This document shows, one piece after another, positions 1 to 10,177 of a stretch of 35,722 nt of DNA. Each line of letters begins with the position of its first letter. Within the stretch, counting starts at the first letter, position 1. The notes beneath the pieces are model-generated. The model had not been told where the DNA came from and ran no database searches. It worked only from the letters and a program-made list of their open reading frames with translations. The stretch is from Lingula anatina. Lineage: Eukaryota > Brachiopoda > Lingulata > Lingulida > Lingulidae. Position numbers and translations under genes: made by a program. The DNA lies in the NCBI RefSeq assembly GCF_001039355.2, contig NW_019775592.1, forward strand, positions 103,954-139,675, in the 5' to 3' direction.

Positions 1-690
1 TCCCCCCTCCCAATAATACAATACCTTTAAGGATTCCCCATCTCAGTGAAACACCAAATGCCTTGGGCGCTTCCCCCGATTCGGCCACCTCGTAGACAGA
101 CCATGGCAGGACTCGTTGGATGCTTTCCTTGCTGCAACCTCCTCTAACAGACCATGGCAGGACTCGCTGGATGCTTCCCCTAATGCAGCCATCTGGAGTT
201 CTGTAAACAGAAAGTAGAACGGATTAATGAGTTTTCTATACTTTCCCCCCTCCCAATAATACAATACCTTTAATGGTTTGCCATGTCAGTGAAACACCAT
301 ATGCCTTGGACACTTCCCCCGTTGCAGCCACCTCGCAGACAGACCATGGCAGGACTCGCTGGACGCTTCCCCCCGAGGCAACCACCTCTAACAGACCATG
401 GCAGGATTCACTGGACACTTTCCTTGATGTAGCCACCTCGTAGACAGACCATGGCAGGACTCGCTGGACACTTCCCCCATTGCAGCCACTTCTAACAGAC
501 CGTGGCAGGACTCGCTGGACGCTTCCCCCAATGCAGCCACCCCGTAGACAGAACATGGCAGGACTCGCTGGCACCAAGGAAGTATCTGATATGACCCTCT
601 TCTCGGTGCAGTTGTCAGTGGGACCTATATCGAGAATTGCCATAGACGAGTTCTGTAAAGAGAAATAAAAACTGATTAATGTGTTTTCTC
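1..690. repeat. Minisatellite with higher-order structure
   Basis: Monomers carrying cagaccatggcaggactcg begin at 97, 148, 340, 392, 445, 496 and 549, so the period is 51-53 bp. Two monomer types alternate, one led by cgtagacagacc and one by ctctaacagacc. The monomers sit inside a larger unit. A header of about 65 bp (tcccccctcccaataatac) occurs at 1 and again near 245, and a footer (gagttctgtaaa...gattaatg) occurs near 197 and 650. The first large unit has two monomers and the second has five. Open reading frames crossing this stretch are repeat translations, not genes. Confidence 0.85.
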
Positions 691-699
691 ACCTATGTC

Positions 700-2400
700 A
701 GCACTTTGCAGTCTGCTTCCTGGACCTGTAATAAAAAGAAACCTGGAATACATGGAGATATGTGCAATGACAATACAAAAATACAGCCCACTACAGCACG
801 TGGCGATGATGTGTCCTGCGAAGATTCCTGAGCGACGATTCCTCGTGGAGAGAAGCGAAGGTTTTAGCTGGCCAGCTTAGAGAAACGTCGAATCCACCGT
901 CCAGACGACTGTGTGTGCAAGAAACAAGATGTCGATGAGCGATGCGTTGACTTGGGACGAGGAAAATATTCGGAGAAATGTGAGTTGACTCCTGTGTCCT
1001 TTTTGCTTGAAGCGGGCGCAGTACATGGCATCCTTCCTGTTGCTCCAGATCTGTCTGCTGTTGAATGAACGCAGTTTCAAAATTTCGCGCTTTTATACCG
1101 TCAGTGATATATAGTCACATGATGGCGTTCCTGTTGTCACCAACGGTCAACTTGTTCATAGGGGATAGCGTTTGATTGTGATTAGCAAATTTGATTATAA
1201 TATCTTATTTACATACACATCTTATTTACTATTTTAAATTTTGATTATTCTGCTTATCATTTAATTTTATAATAGGAGTAATGAGTACTAAGCTGTGACT
1301 TCGAAATGTACAGGTAAATTTGATGACAATTGCTGAGCAACATACCTTCTCCCCAAAATTATGATAGGCACGATGTCCGTTAAACTGGTACAGGTAGCTG
1401 TGAACTGTTCGCAGGTCACTACTAGTGCGTGGGTATTCGAACACTGATCCAAAATGTGGATAATGTAATAGGGCGTACGGTGACTGCATTTTGAGGCAGC
1501 CTGAGGGACTATGGTTGCTTTGAAAGTAGTGAATTGTGGTGAGTCAATTGAAAATGCAATGAACTGTGTAGCCACCTTCGTACCCTGAAATACGTTTAAA
1601 TCAACTGACTTGTTATTCTGAGAAATGAATGACAAGTTATTTTGATTTTTCGAAACTTTTTCGAAGCGCAGAAGGTCATAAGAAAAATCTTGATTAACTT
1701 ATACCAGGCAGTAGGAATAAATGAATATTTTAACAAATAAAACGTCTACTAATATAGGTAATAATTGACAAAGGATGCCCCCCATATGGCTTCGGGTTAT
1801 CGGTACTCCTGATGACAGTAGCATTAGTAGAGAAAAAAACGAAAAAAATTAATAAGACAATAAGATAAGAATTAAAATTAATCATTTCTCATTTATGCAT
1901 TTACTTAATCATCTTAAAATTCAGTTGAAAACTGAACTAATAAGCGTTTTTTTAATGTTAAGACATACTATAAGTCTGAGTGGTCACTGGCATCCGTTCA
2001 CATCTCCCTGGCGAGCATACAACCTAAGTTGCCGAACAGTAGAGCATATGCTCTAGGTCATTTGCTCATTATGGATGTTTTTTTTCCATGGCCAGCCGCA
2101 CAACAGCTCCATATGTGTGTTTTTATTTTCAGTGAGGTGGTCTTTGACTCGACAAGGCGTAACGAAACTGAGGGTCCATGTAACAGAACGTCCGCCCTCC
2201 ATATAGTTATATTCATATTCAATTTATTAACCCTTGAGCCCTTCATCGGACTTAAGTTAATCTTAGCTCCAATGCACATTTTAAGTATTTTCCTCAGTTC
2301 TTTAATTGTGAGACATTGTTAAGTGATAAGAATTTAATTAGTTTGACAACGCTTCGTTTCGTATAATAAATAATAAAGTTATAATGGTTAGGGTTAGTTT
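700..2400. other. Non-coding stretch, no supported gene
   Basis: I see no protein family, RNA gene or clear mobile element here. The one structure that could be real is a short plus-strand ATG frame at 929-979 ending at a good GTGAGT donor (see findings). The rest is AT-rich sequence with short, composition-driven frames. Confidence 0.5.
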
Positions 2401-2412
2401 GACCTAAGTGGG

Positions 2413-2897
2413 TCAAAATCTAGGGCGAGGCTTACCAGTACAAATAAATGGGAAATGGACTCTCTGTTATGGGGGCCTCTGTCACTTTACACCTGCTTGA
2501 AAATCGATTTCGGGAATTGCTCCGCCTGTCACTGTTTCTCAATTATTTCTTAAATCACTGGAAAAGAGTAATGATAATATTAATAAAAATAATAACAATA
2601 ACTACTTTAATTGTTCTGACACACACACACAAAAAAAAGAACAAACGGACTGAAATTAAAACCGTCGTTACTGTTGCTTGCAACACCATCTCGCATTCTC
2701 CAATCGATCTAGTTTATGTTTACTTACGTACAAAATCAAGAAGCGAATATGATGTTTCAGAAAATGCCTATGTCTATTGAAAATAGCACAATTAATAAGT
2801 TACCGCTACGTTTGCGATATCACCAGTGTAGGTAAAAATCTAGGGTGCGGCTCACCTGTACTAAATGAATAAGCGGACTCTCTGTCATGGGGGACTT
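2413..2897 (+). repeat. Pair of direct repeats, about 65 bp each
   Basis: Copy 1 (about 2413-2478) and copy 2 (about 2832-2897) share aaaatctaggg, ggct-acc-gtac, and ggactctctgt-atggggg in the same order and orientation. The second copy lies just before the transporter relic, so the repeat may be part of the same decayed locus. The function is unknown. A short CA run lies between the copies, near 2620. Confidence 0.55.
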
Positions 2898-2904
2898 TCT
2901 GGTA

Positions 2905-4334
2905 CATGGCACCGGGGATTCAATAACCCCATAAGTGCAAAGTTGAGGTAAAGATCACCACCCAGCCAGTTTAATGTCAAACAGTAATACACCGACCTTT
3001 GCAAAATAGAATACAAGTGGTTCCAACCAGGGACATACTTGTTAAAGAATTATGTGGCCTGTGAATTAGAATCATTAAAATTGCACAATAATTTTGTGAA
3101 TATCAGCAACTACTGCGAATGCATGAAAAGTGGTAAATGATTCATAGCATAATATGGCTGTCGCTCACTGAATAAACGACAGGGGTTAACTGTTCATTTT
3201 GGCCAAAAAAATGAATTCGCCTGGGGCTAAGGAAAATGTACCCACACTGCCCAATGGTTAAAGATGCATAAAAAATAAATTTTTTGCCACAAAAGCCAAC
3301 CAAATGCCAGCATATATTTTCAAGTAGTAGAACTAAGAGAATTACCAAAAGGCATTATATGATGTTGTTTGCAATGTATTTATAGTGAAATATGGATAAC
3401 TTTCAGGCAGTTGTTATCCCTTTAAGTATTCCGAAGGAGCTCAGACTTGATACTATTCTTAATTCAATATTCTTAATTCAACTTTTGAGTGATAAGAACA
3501 ATGGGGAAAGATTGTGTAAAAAAAATTGCCTGGATCAACTACAGCGGTAAACTATGTACATAAGACTTTCAACTGACGGCTAAAAACTGAACTAATATTC
3601 GATGTGCCCACCAACTACAGTTTTTTATTGAGCATCTATAATGCATCTAGAGAGCGCCCACGGTATACTTATGCATGTGACTAGGCACCGTTTGCAAACA
3701 AATCTTCTCTCTCTCTCACACCTTCTGTTAAATGCTGTAATCTACATGTACCCAGTTAGTAGTATGTAACCACTAAAATACATGTAAACCAGTCAACGTG
3801 GAGACAACCCAATTTTTTCACTGATGTTTATATAGCTTCGAAAAGACAAATGGTTAATGGAATACATAACCTTAGTCTCTCTTTCTCGTTTAATCAGTTT
3901 GAATGCTTCCTAGTGTGAATACAGTCAGAAATAAACATCCGTTTATCAATCCCTACAGATCTGGAGACACTATGAATACAACCGTATTAGGAGACAGGGC
4001 GTGATCGCGACCAGCGAGTTTCCAGCGTGATCGCGACCAGAAATGTCGGCCGTCTTCCGAACTTGTAATTATCATAAATAGTTACATTCGTTTCCTGGAA
4101 TAATACGTTTTGGCTCTGGTAAGTGTCGTCATTCAGCCCGGATAGCTACCAGTAATAAGTGGGGGAAAGTGAGGGTCTACAAATAAGTCGGCGACTCCCT
4201 CCATGTAGAGTGTAATCAGGCCAAAAGTACCATTTTTTTCTCTTTTTCTTTTTATTGCATTTGAAAGGCGAAGGCAGAGTTGACTGAAAAGTATCAAATT
4301 CTCCAATAATATGTAAAAGCTCGTCCAAATGCAT
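2905..4334 (-). pseudogene. Decayed SLC22-type transporter relic
   Basis: Three fragments match exons of the neighbouring SLC22 genes in the correct order for a minus-strand gene. About 2905-2993 matches the start of exon 6 (shared text gtgcaaagttgaggta, gatcaccaccca, aatacacc). About 3910-4062 matches exon 3 (gtgaatacagtcag, ggagaca, gtcggccgtct-ccgaa). About 4275-4334 matches the first 18-20 codons of exon 1 and begins MHLDELLHIIGEF. The remaining exons were not found. The exon 3 fragment contains a 26-bp internal duplication (3999-4024, partly repeated at 4025-4040). Frames are broken, and the exon 1 reading runs into lysine-rich noise. This is a dead copy at the 3' end of the array. Confidence 0.75.
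3178..3425. mobile_element. TTAAAGGGATAA-type MITE, degenerate copy
   Basis: The right end reads gttgttatccctttaa, and the left end is a worn inverse of it followed by ctgttcattttggccaaa and a cctggggctaa motif. Both are shared with copies at 8734-9090 and 29521-29826. No coding capacity. It lies inside the transporter relic. Confidence 0.6.
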
Positions 4335-5010
4335 CCTCTTTTTCCGTACATTACCCTGGTTTCTAAAAGAGGTGACCTTAACAGCATTCCGTATAAGACA
4401 AGATCTGCCTTATCTTTTGTTTTACGATCTTGGGCACTGCGAAACAGCTTCGTCGTCACTTATTTTTGACTTGTCATGCTCAGCGTAACGTGTTATTCAA
4501 AGCTCTTTTGCGTTTTGTGTGTTGCATATAGTTTAGAACTAAGACCTATTGAACAAGAATGTTGGATTGGTCCTTGTTTAAAAGTTGTGGCAAGAATTAG
4601 ACGCTTGAATGCACTACCCCGCCATGACATTTCACGCGTGCTGCAATACCGCTTGAAAGAAGGAAACGAATATCGAGTGTCAAAAATTAGTCTTCCAATG
4701 CAGATCCTAAATCTAGGATGAAAAAGTCTATTTTCATAAATCATCTACTGAGTGATCTGATATCTGTGTATTGTCTTCGACACCTTTAGTTTCATTCCGG
4801 GTTTTTATTAATTAATGAACTGTTCTATATAAGAAGAGTGGTTGGTATTTCGTCGACTTCTGTACAACATATATAATACATTCATATTTCTTACAAACGT
4901 AGGTGTTCTCGAGTCAATCCCAACATTAATTAACAGGAAACTCCATTTACATATAAATATCTCAAATTCTGACATCAAAGTAATTCTAATAATATGGACA
5001 GTAACGTTCA

Positions 5011-5016
5011 TTTATT
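5011..5016 (-). promoter_or_regulatory. Possible polyadenylation signal of gene A
   Basis: AATAAA on the minus strand about 140 nt downstream of the gene A stop codon. The hexamer is common by chance in AT-rich DNA, so this is only a candidate. Confidence 0.25.
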
Positions 5017-5069
5017 TAACACAAAGTCATAACATGTGCATGTTTGAAATCTTGAAGTTTTATACTCTG

Positions 5070-5070
<1 letters not shown>

Positions 5071-5104
<34 letters not shown>
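5071..5104. repeat. TA dinucleotide microsatellite
   Basis: About 17 uninterrupted TA units, in the presumed 3' untranslated or downstream region of gene A. Confidence 0.9.
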
Positions 5105-5106
<2 letters not shown>

Positions 5107-5153
5107 GCTGTATAAGCCCAATGTCAATGTTCTGACCGCACAGGATTCACAAG

Positions 5154-8100
5154 TTAGAGTCTCGTATAGATCTCTTCTTGCTGTTTGCCGTCCTCAAGTT
5201 CTCCTTGTTGCTTTTCTCCAACTTCCTTTTTATCTTTTCCCGTGTTCGCTTGGGGTTTGCTTTCTTCGTAGACTCTGTTATTGTAAAAGAAGAAGGATTT
5301 ATAAACAAGTGCTGAATTGCTTGAAGACACCAGTAGTAAGGCTAATACCTTTTTAATGTAACGCATGCGTAGTTGTTATATATGTACATTATTTGAACAC
5401 GTACTGTACAAGTACCATGAATGGGAAAAGTTAGCGTCCTAAGTGATACATTTAATTAGTCCGTTTGCACAATAGTTAAATAAATTATTTACAACCTAGG
5501 AGACTCCAACAAGTTGTCGAATTCCTCTAGGTTCTGCGGGAGATCTCTGCGCACAGTCTCAGGTAACAGAAGTGACAGAAGTCCTGCGATGATTGACTCA
5601 GCTCCAAGGATGATAAAAGGCAGTGCAGCAATTGGCTCCTTTATCAAAATAACTTGAGGAGCCAAGGCGCTGCCAACTCTGGCAAAGGCAGACGCCAATC
5701 CCAGAGCTATGACTCTGGAATATTAACGTATTCCCTTTGAGCTAAACGAAATTCGAACAGATGAAAAATTCCATTTTTCAGTAAAACTTTTACTGGAGCC
5801 CTCGTCGGAGTTACAATAAGTTCCACAATAGAAAACCAGTGCCAATCGAATATACTGCAATAAAAAAAATAATAATAATAAATAAAAAATAAATAAAAAA
5901 GNCTTAAGAGATTTTAACAAAAACCCAAACTTTTTAGAAAAAAAAAACAAAAAAAACAGGGACTAACTTTGAATGTAAAAATGGATTCATGAACCATTGG
6001 TAATTATGGGAAAATTGTTGTTTACTCCAGGAAAATTCATTTTTTGGCCAAAACGAAGAGTTATTATCCCTTTAAGAATGCCAGTAGGATGATAAGAAAA
6101 AAAAAATCGATCTTAAGGCATTCTCAATGACAGATGGATTAAGCTTCTTTTTAAATTAACCAATAAAATCCATTAATGACGTAACATCATATCAGTTAAG
6201 TCTGATAAAACAATGTAATACCGAAGCAGCCTTACTTTCAAGAGGCTCTGACACTGATCATGGTGACAGTCGAAGATACAACATTGGTCAAAAAGGTTGT
6301 CCCACCCCCATTTCCATGTACTTTTATTTACAAATGATCAAGTCACAGATGTTAATTGTTAGAAATAGTGCTTTTTATTCCAGATGCCTTATCTATAATA
6401 AAAGGCACCGTTTATAACAATTTACATCTGTAAGGTGATCATTTGTAAATATAAGTACATGGAAATGAGGGTGGGACAACCTTTTTGACCAATGTTGTAT
6501 ATGCATTTTAGGACGCGCAACAGTTTTGCCTTTATGCGACACTGTAAAACTTAACACACCTGTAGGCAGACAACCGGAAGCAATGCAAGCCACCCCTCCA
6601 AGCACCATAAATCCCGCCAGTGATTTTCTTCTGCCAATTTTGTCGATGAGGAAAACAGCCAGAGTGTAGGCCGGGAATTCAATGGCCCCCATCAGGGTAA
6701 AATTGAGGTAGAGATCACCACCCAATCCCTCGGAGTTTAGTGCCAAACCATAGTATACCATACCGTTTACCAACCTTGGCAAAAATTAACAAATAATAAT
6801 AATAAAATAAAAATAAAAAATAAATCAAACCAGCAGATTCTTTCTCCCCTTTCACACCGAGAGGAATGTTTAACTGATATATTATGTACTGGCTCGATTG
6901 TCTGAGAACTTTTTTTAATGTCCTGGCTTAATTGCACGTTATATTTTAATATTTCAACTGTATTTTAACTAGAGCGACAATTGTCAAGGTGCATATCCAA
7001 ATTCTATTCCAAAATTAGCTAACAGCCATTAATTTGAAATTTAAGCTCACCAGTTGAAGCACACGTTTGCCGTCAGTGCGGACCGTTTCCATGTTCTCAC
7101 AAGGTCTAAAGGGGTGTAGGTCCGAGCAGAGATGACCGTTTCATCCTTGTCTTCTATGACAGACTTAATAGTCTCATCATCAGGCTCGGAGTTCATGTTT
7201 GTCATAGAAACTGATCGGATCAACTTCTCTGCTTCTTTTATGCGGCGCCTTGATAGCAGCCATCGGAAAGATTCGGGAAGAATGCTGAAACAATTATGTG
7301 AAATAAAAGTTGCCTATAATTAGGAACTGAATCAAGTAGCGCGATTAAAAATGCACCATTGGTGCCATTAACGGCGTATGTCACTATCCTGGTTTTGATA
7401 AATAAACAACAACAAAATTTTATATACTTTCTGGACCTCCTGTTTTGATGCTTAAATATTTTAAAAGCCACGAGCCAAATAATGGTGAAAGTACAGTCTA
7501 ATATTGTACAGAGACTGGGAAGCAAATTTCGTCATTGTGACTGAAGTTTCTTTGTCACATAGCTGCGACTCAGGTTGTCAGTCATTTTGACTTATTGAAC
7601 GTAGTTTAACTTTTGAGTCAAAGTGAAAAAAATCGCGAATATCACAGTATTTTCTAGCGTCCAAATTCCTCGGCCAGTAATTCAAAATTTCAAAACATAC
7701 GTACATGTACACAGTCTAGTGCTGAACATTTTATTTGTTTGTAAGGCTATATATTATACTTACAAATAATATAATCCAAATAGGTAAGCAGGCACGAACA
7801 GTGCTAGACCTAGGTGTCTCCAGTTTCTTATAAAATAGGCAAATAGTACAACGTAAAAGTAACCAAGACTAAAAAAATACATTACACCAAATCCTGCAAA
7901 ATTTCGTTTGCTTGGACCTACATATTCAATCCCTGCAAAATAAAAAAGAATAAAAAAGAATTCGGTGCTCTCAAATCAGTAAGTGGTTAAGTGACATGGG
8001 GTATTGAAAACAAAGAAGCTAGCATGCATCATATCTGAAGCACGGGATACATTTGAAGTAAACAAACAAGCTGTGGTTGATTCTAGAAACACATTAGAAG

Positions 8101-10177
8101 TTGTAAAGTATGCTGTAGAAACTTTGCTTAAACTAGATGTTACAGTGTTCAAGATTTCCGCTTCCCCTTCTTTTTTCTCTCTTTTTAAGTTGGTATTTTA
8201 CCTAGAGTGAATACAGTCAGGAATATACAGCCATTAAGCGATCCCTGCAGCCCTAGAGACAACGTGTATACTATCATATTGGGAGACAAGGCGGTAAGAA
8301 CCCCCAAAGAAGCCGACAGCAAGATGGCAACCAAAAACGTCGGTCGTCTCCCGAATCTGAAACATCATGAAATAAAACAATTGTGATATAAATTAATGCA
8401 ATGAAATAAAAGCTAAATGGAAAATATTTTTTCATATTTTTGCAGCCCCTAAATGATCGTCAATACATACGTATGGGTTTAAATAGGCATATCGTCAGAA
8501 CAGAATGGCTCAAAGACTAAAGAGAATGTGTCATTCCGAATGAACAAAACAATCCCCATTCATTTCAGGCGTTTGGAAGTCACCGAAAACAAATATCATA
8601 TGCCAAGGTTTAGAGCATCAGATACCAAGGTCACATGTAATGGTCTAGGTCAATGTCCCCCCCCCCCAAAAAAAAAAAAAAAAAAAAAAAAACGCAAAGA
8701 AACAAAGACAACAAAAAAGCTTTAATACTGCACAAGGGAAAACCACTCTTCATTTTGGCGGAAAATGTGCCATAAAACGGATTTTCCAGGGGCAAACTAA
8801 ATTTTTCCCATACACCGGTTTAATCCATTACGACATTCGAAGTAAGGCGATTGTTTTTTATGTGTTTTTTGAAATTATCTCTTAAGAGATTATTACGGAG
8901 GGTAGCCATCTGTGAAGTTCCAATTAGCCAATACATATGTATGGGTCCACGTGACAATCACAGATTTCAGAATAATTGCGATAACCGCTGTTTTGGTGGT
9001 AAAATGGAATTTATTAGATTTTTATGTTTTGTTTACAATCTTTTTATTGTGGAGTTTTAAATTTCAGATTAAGAGTTATTATCCCTTTAAGCAGATAAGG
9101 TTTCAGCCAGCGTTTTATTATTTATTTGAATTCTATTATTATATAGGGTTCAATCAGTCTGTTTGTTTGCCTTAACCTTAAGAGGAGGTTAGCGTAGCGT
9201 TCCTGAAATACGTATATGTTAGGGTGATGTTTTTAAAATTAATTTTATACTTTTTAAACAATCAACTTTTAAATTTGCCGTTGCGCTTATTAATGTGATT
9301 ATTAAGCACAAGTTTGGATTATACCGATTCAAACGTTATCACGTATATACCTGTCACTTATAATCCCTGATAAAGCATCCCCAACCAGTCTCCCGACAAA
9401 GTATACGGATTGACTCGTGCTCACTAGCCATTTCTTTCCACAGGTCAGGTCAAACTAAACAAATAGGAGAGGAAAAAAGTCAACATAGAACATTATTTCA
9501 CCTCATTTTTTTCAAGTTAGGGTTTGTTGTTCTGTAGCATATGTCGCTCTAAAAAGAGGACAATAATGCATTTTCACTTTTTTTATACAGTTTTATACTC
9601 CTAAGGGTGCCATTCTAAAATTGCTTTTTTTCTGTTGGGTTTTCCTTTAATTTTGTTTGTTTATAATAAATTTGTATGTCTATCATTTATATTCAAGGTT
9701 ATATCTATACCACTGATCTGATCTGTTACGGCTTATACATTCATTATGCATTCTTACCTCTGATACCACAGTTGAGGTATATATTTCTTGACTGTATTCT
9801 AGTCCCAAAGGACATTCAACAATAGCTGTGTTATTATCTGAAACAGAAGGAATCTCATAATGTGTGTCATTTCCCGTTTTGTTATCTCTCCTCCATGATC
9901 TCAGCTTACAACTACTTCGGGTCAATTTGCCGTCCTTTTCTTCCTATGGGATGGTTAGGTTCAGCAGCTCCTCGTGAGAAAGGTTTCCGTAGACCCTCTC
10001 CGCGCTCGATACGTACTCGGCTGGGATTTTACAGTTGTGTTTCGGCGTTGCCGCCATAAAAACCGGAGAAAAGACACGAACAGCACCGTACAGTCCTACC
10101 AGACAAATTAGAAAATACTGCCGTTTCTGAAAAGTGCCAAACTCGCCAATAATTTGCAAAAGCTCGTCCAAATGCAT
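5154..10177 (-). CDS. SLC22-type organic ion transporter, gene A (exon 7 missing, in-frame stop)
   Basis: Predicted plasma-membrane major facilitator transporter of organic ions. Minus-strand exons: E1 9758-10177, E2 9351-9454, E3 8202-8356, E4 7764-7932, E5 7051-7284, E6 6560-6774, E8 5496-5714, E9 5154-5274. All have GT donors and AG acceptors, with lengths equal to those of gene C. Motifs seen: GEFGTFQ near the N-terminus, a Cys and Asn-X-Ser/Thr rich first loop, SDRFGRRPTF across E2/E3, PESFRWLL in E5, DKIGRR in E6, ARVGS and PETVRR in E8. The last exon codes a charged tail ending YTRL. Two defects: no exon 7 (109 nt expected) between E8 and E6, where a single n lies at 5902; and codon 78, Trp in the paralogs, is TAG at 9944-9946. 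The start is the ATG at 10177, conserved as MHLDE in all copies. The stop may be allelic, because the near-identical copy at 12.7-13.2 kb has Trp. Substrate unknown. Confidence 0.85.
5902..5902. other. Single-n assembly join in gene A intron
   Basis: The n separates an A-rich low-complexity run from the interior of a MITE (cttaagagat is the central palindrome of that family). Exon 7 of gene A should lie in this interval but is absent, so the n probably hides missing sequence rather than one ambiguous base. Confidence 0.7.
5903..6075. mobile_element. TTAAAGGGATAA-type MITE, half copy cut by the n
   Basis: The right end reads gagttattatccctttaa, preceded by attcattttttggccaaaacgaag and a tttactccagg motif. 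It starts at the central cttaagagat palindrome directly after the n at 5902. The other half is not in the assembly. Confidence 0.65.
6280..6497. mobile_element. MITE with ~63-bp terminal inverted repeats and TA duplication
   Basis: The left arm starts caacattggtcaaaaaggtt, and the right arm ends with its inverse, aacctttttgaccaatgttg. The arms match over about 63 bp, through ttgtcccacc and atttccatgta to aaatgatca. A TA dinucleotide flanks each end (6278-6279 and 6498-6499). There is no coding capacity. It sits about 60 bp from exon 6 of gene A. The TA duplication fits a Tc1/mariner-like or another TA-targeting family. Confidence 0.8.
8657..8692. repeat. C11-A25 compound homopolymer
   Basis: Eleven C followed by about 25 A, in intron 2 of gene A. 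A similar compound tract in the opposite orientation (T39-G9) lies at 31928-31975. Tract lengths in an assembly are unreliable. Confidence 0.8.
8734..9090. mobile_element. TTAAAGGGATAA-type MITE, near full-length
   Basis: The left end is aagggaaaaccactcttcat and the right end is gagttattatccctttaa. The centre holds the palindrome atctcttaagagat followed by attacggagggtagccat, as in the copy at 29521-29826. It lies in intron 2 of gene A. The longest open frames here are about 90 codons and match nothing recognised. Confidence 0.75.

Larger units (their letters stand above)
4335..5153. other. Intergenic spacer between relic and gene A
   Basis: No gene is supported. The stretch contains a TA microsatellite (5071-5104). 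A minus-strand AATAAA (5011-5016) lies about 140 nt past the gene A stop and could serve as its polyadenylation signal. Short frames on both strands look like chance. Confidence 0.5.

Noticed and set aside
97-600. Regular repeats resembling a CRISPR array
   Set aside because: The whole 51-53 bp unit is repeated, with no unique spacers, in a eukaryotic genome.
1229-1635. Two overlapping minus-strand frames (86 and 115 codons)
   Set aside because: No hydrophobic, domain or splice pattern, and the two overlap in different frames.
9862-10059. Plus-strand frame of 65 codons, with a twin at 12848-13045 and a related one at 19289-19594
   Set aside because: It is antisense to SLC22 exon 1 in each copy; the exon on the minus strand explains its conservation.
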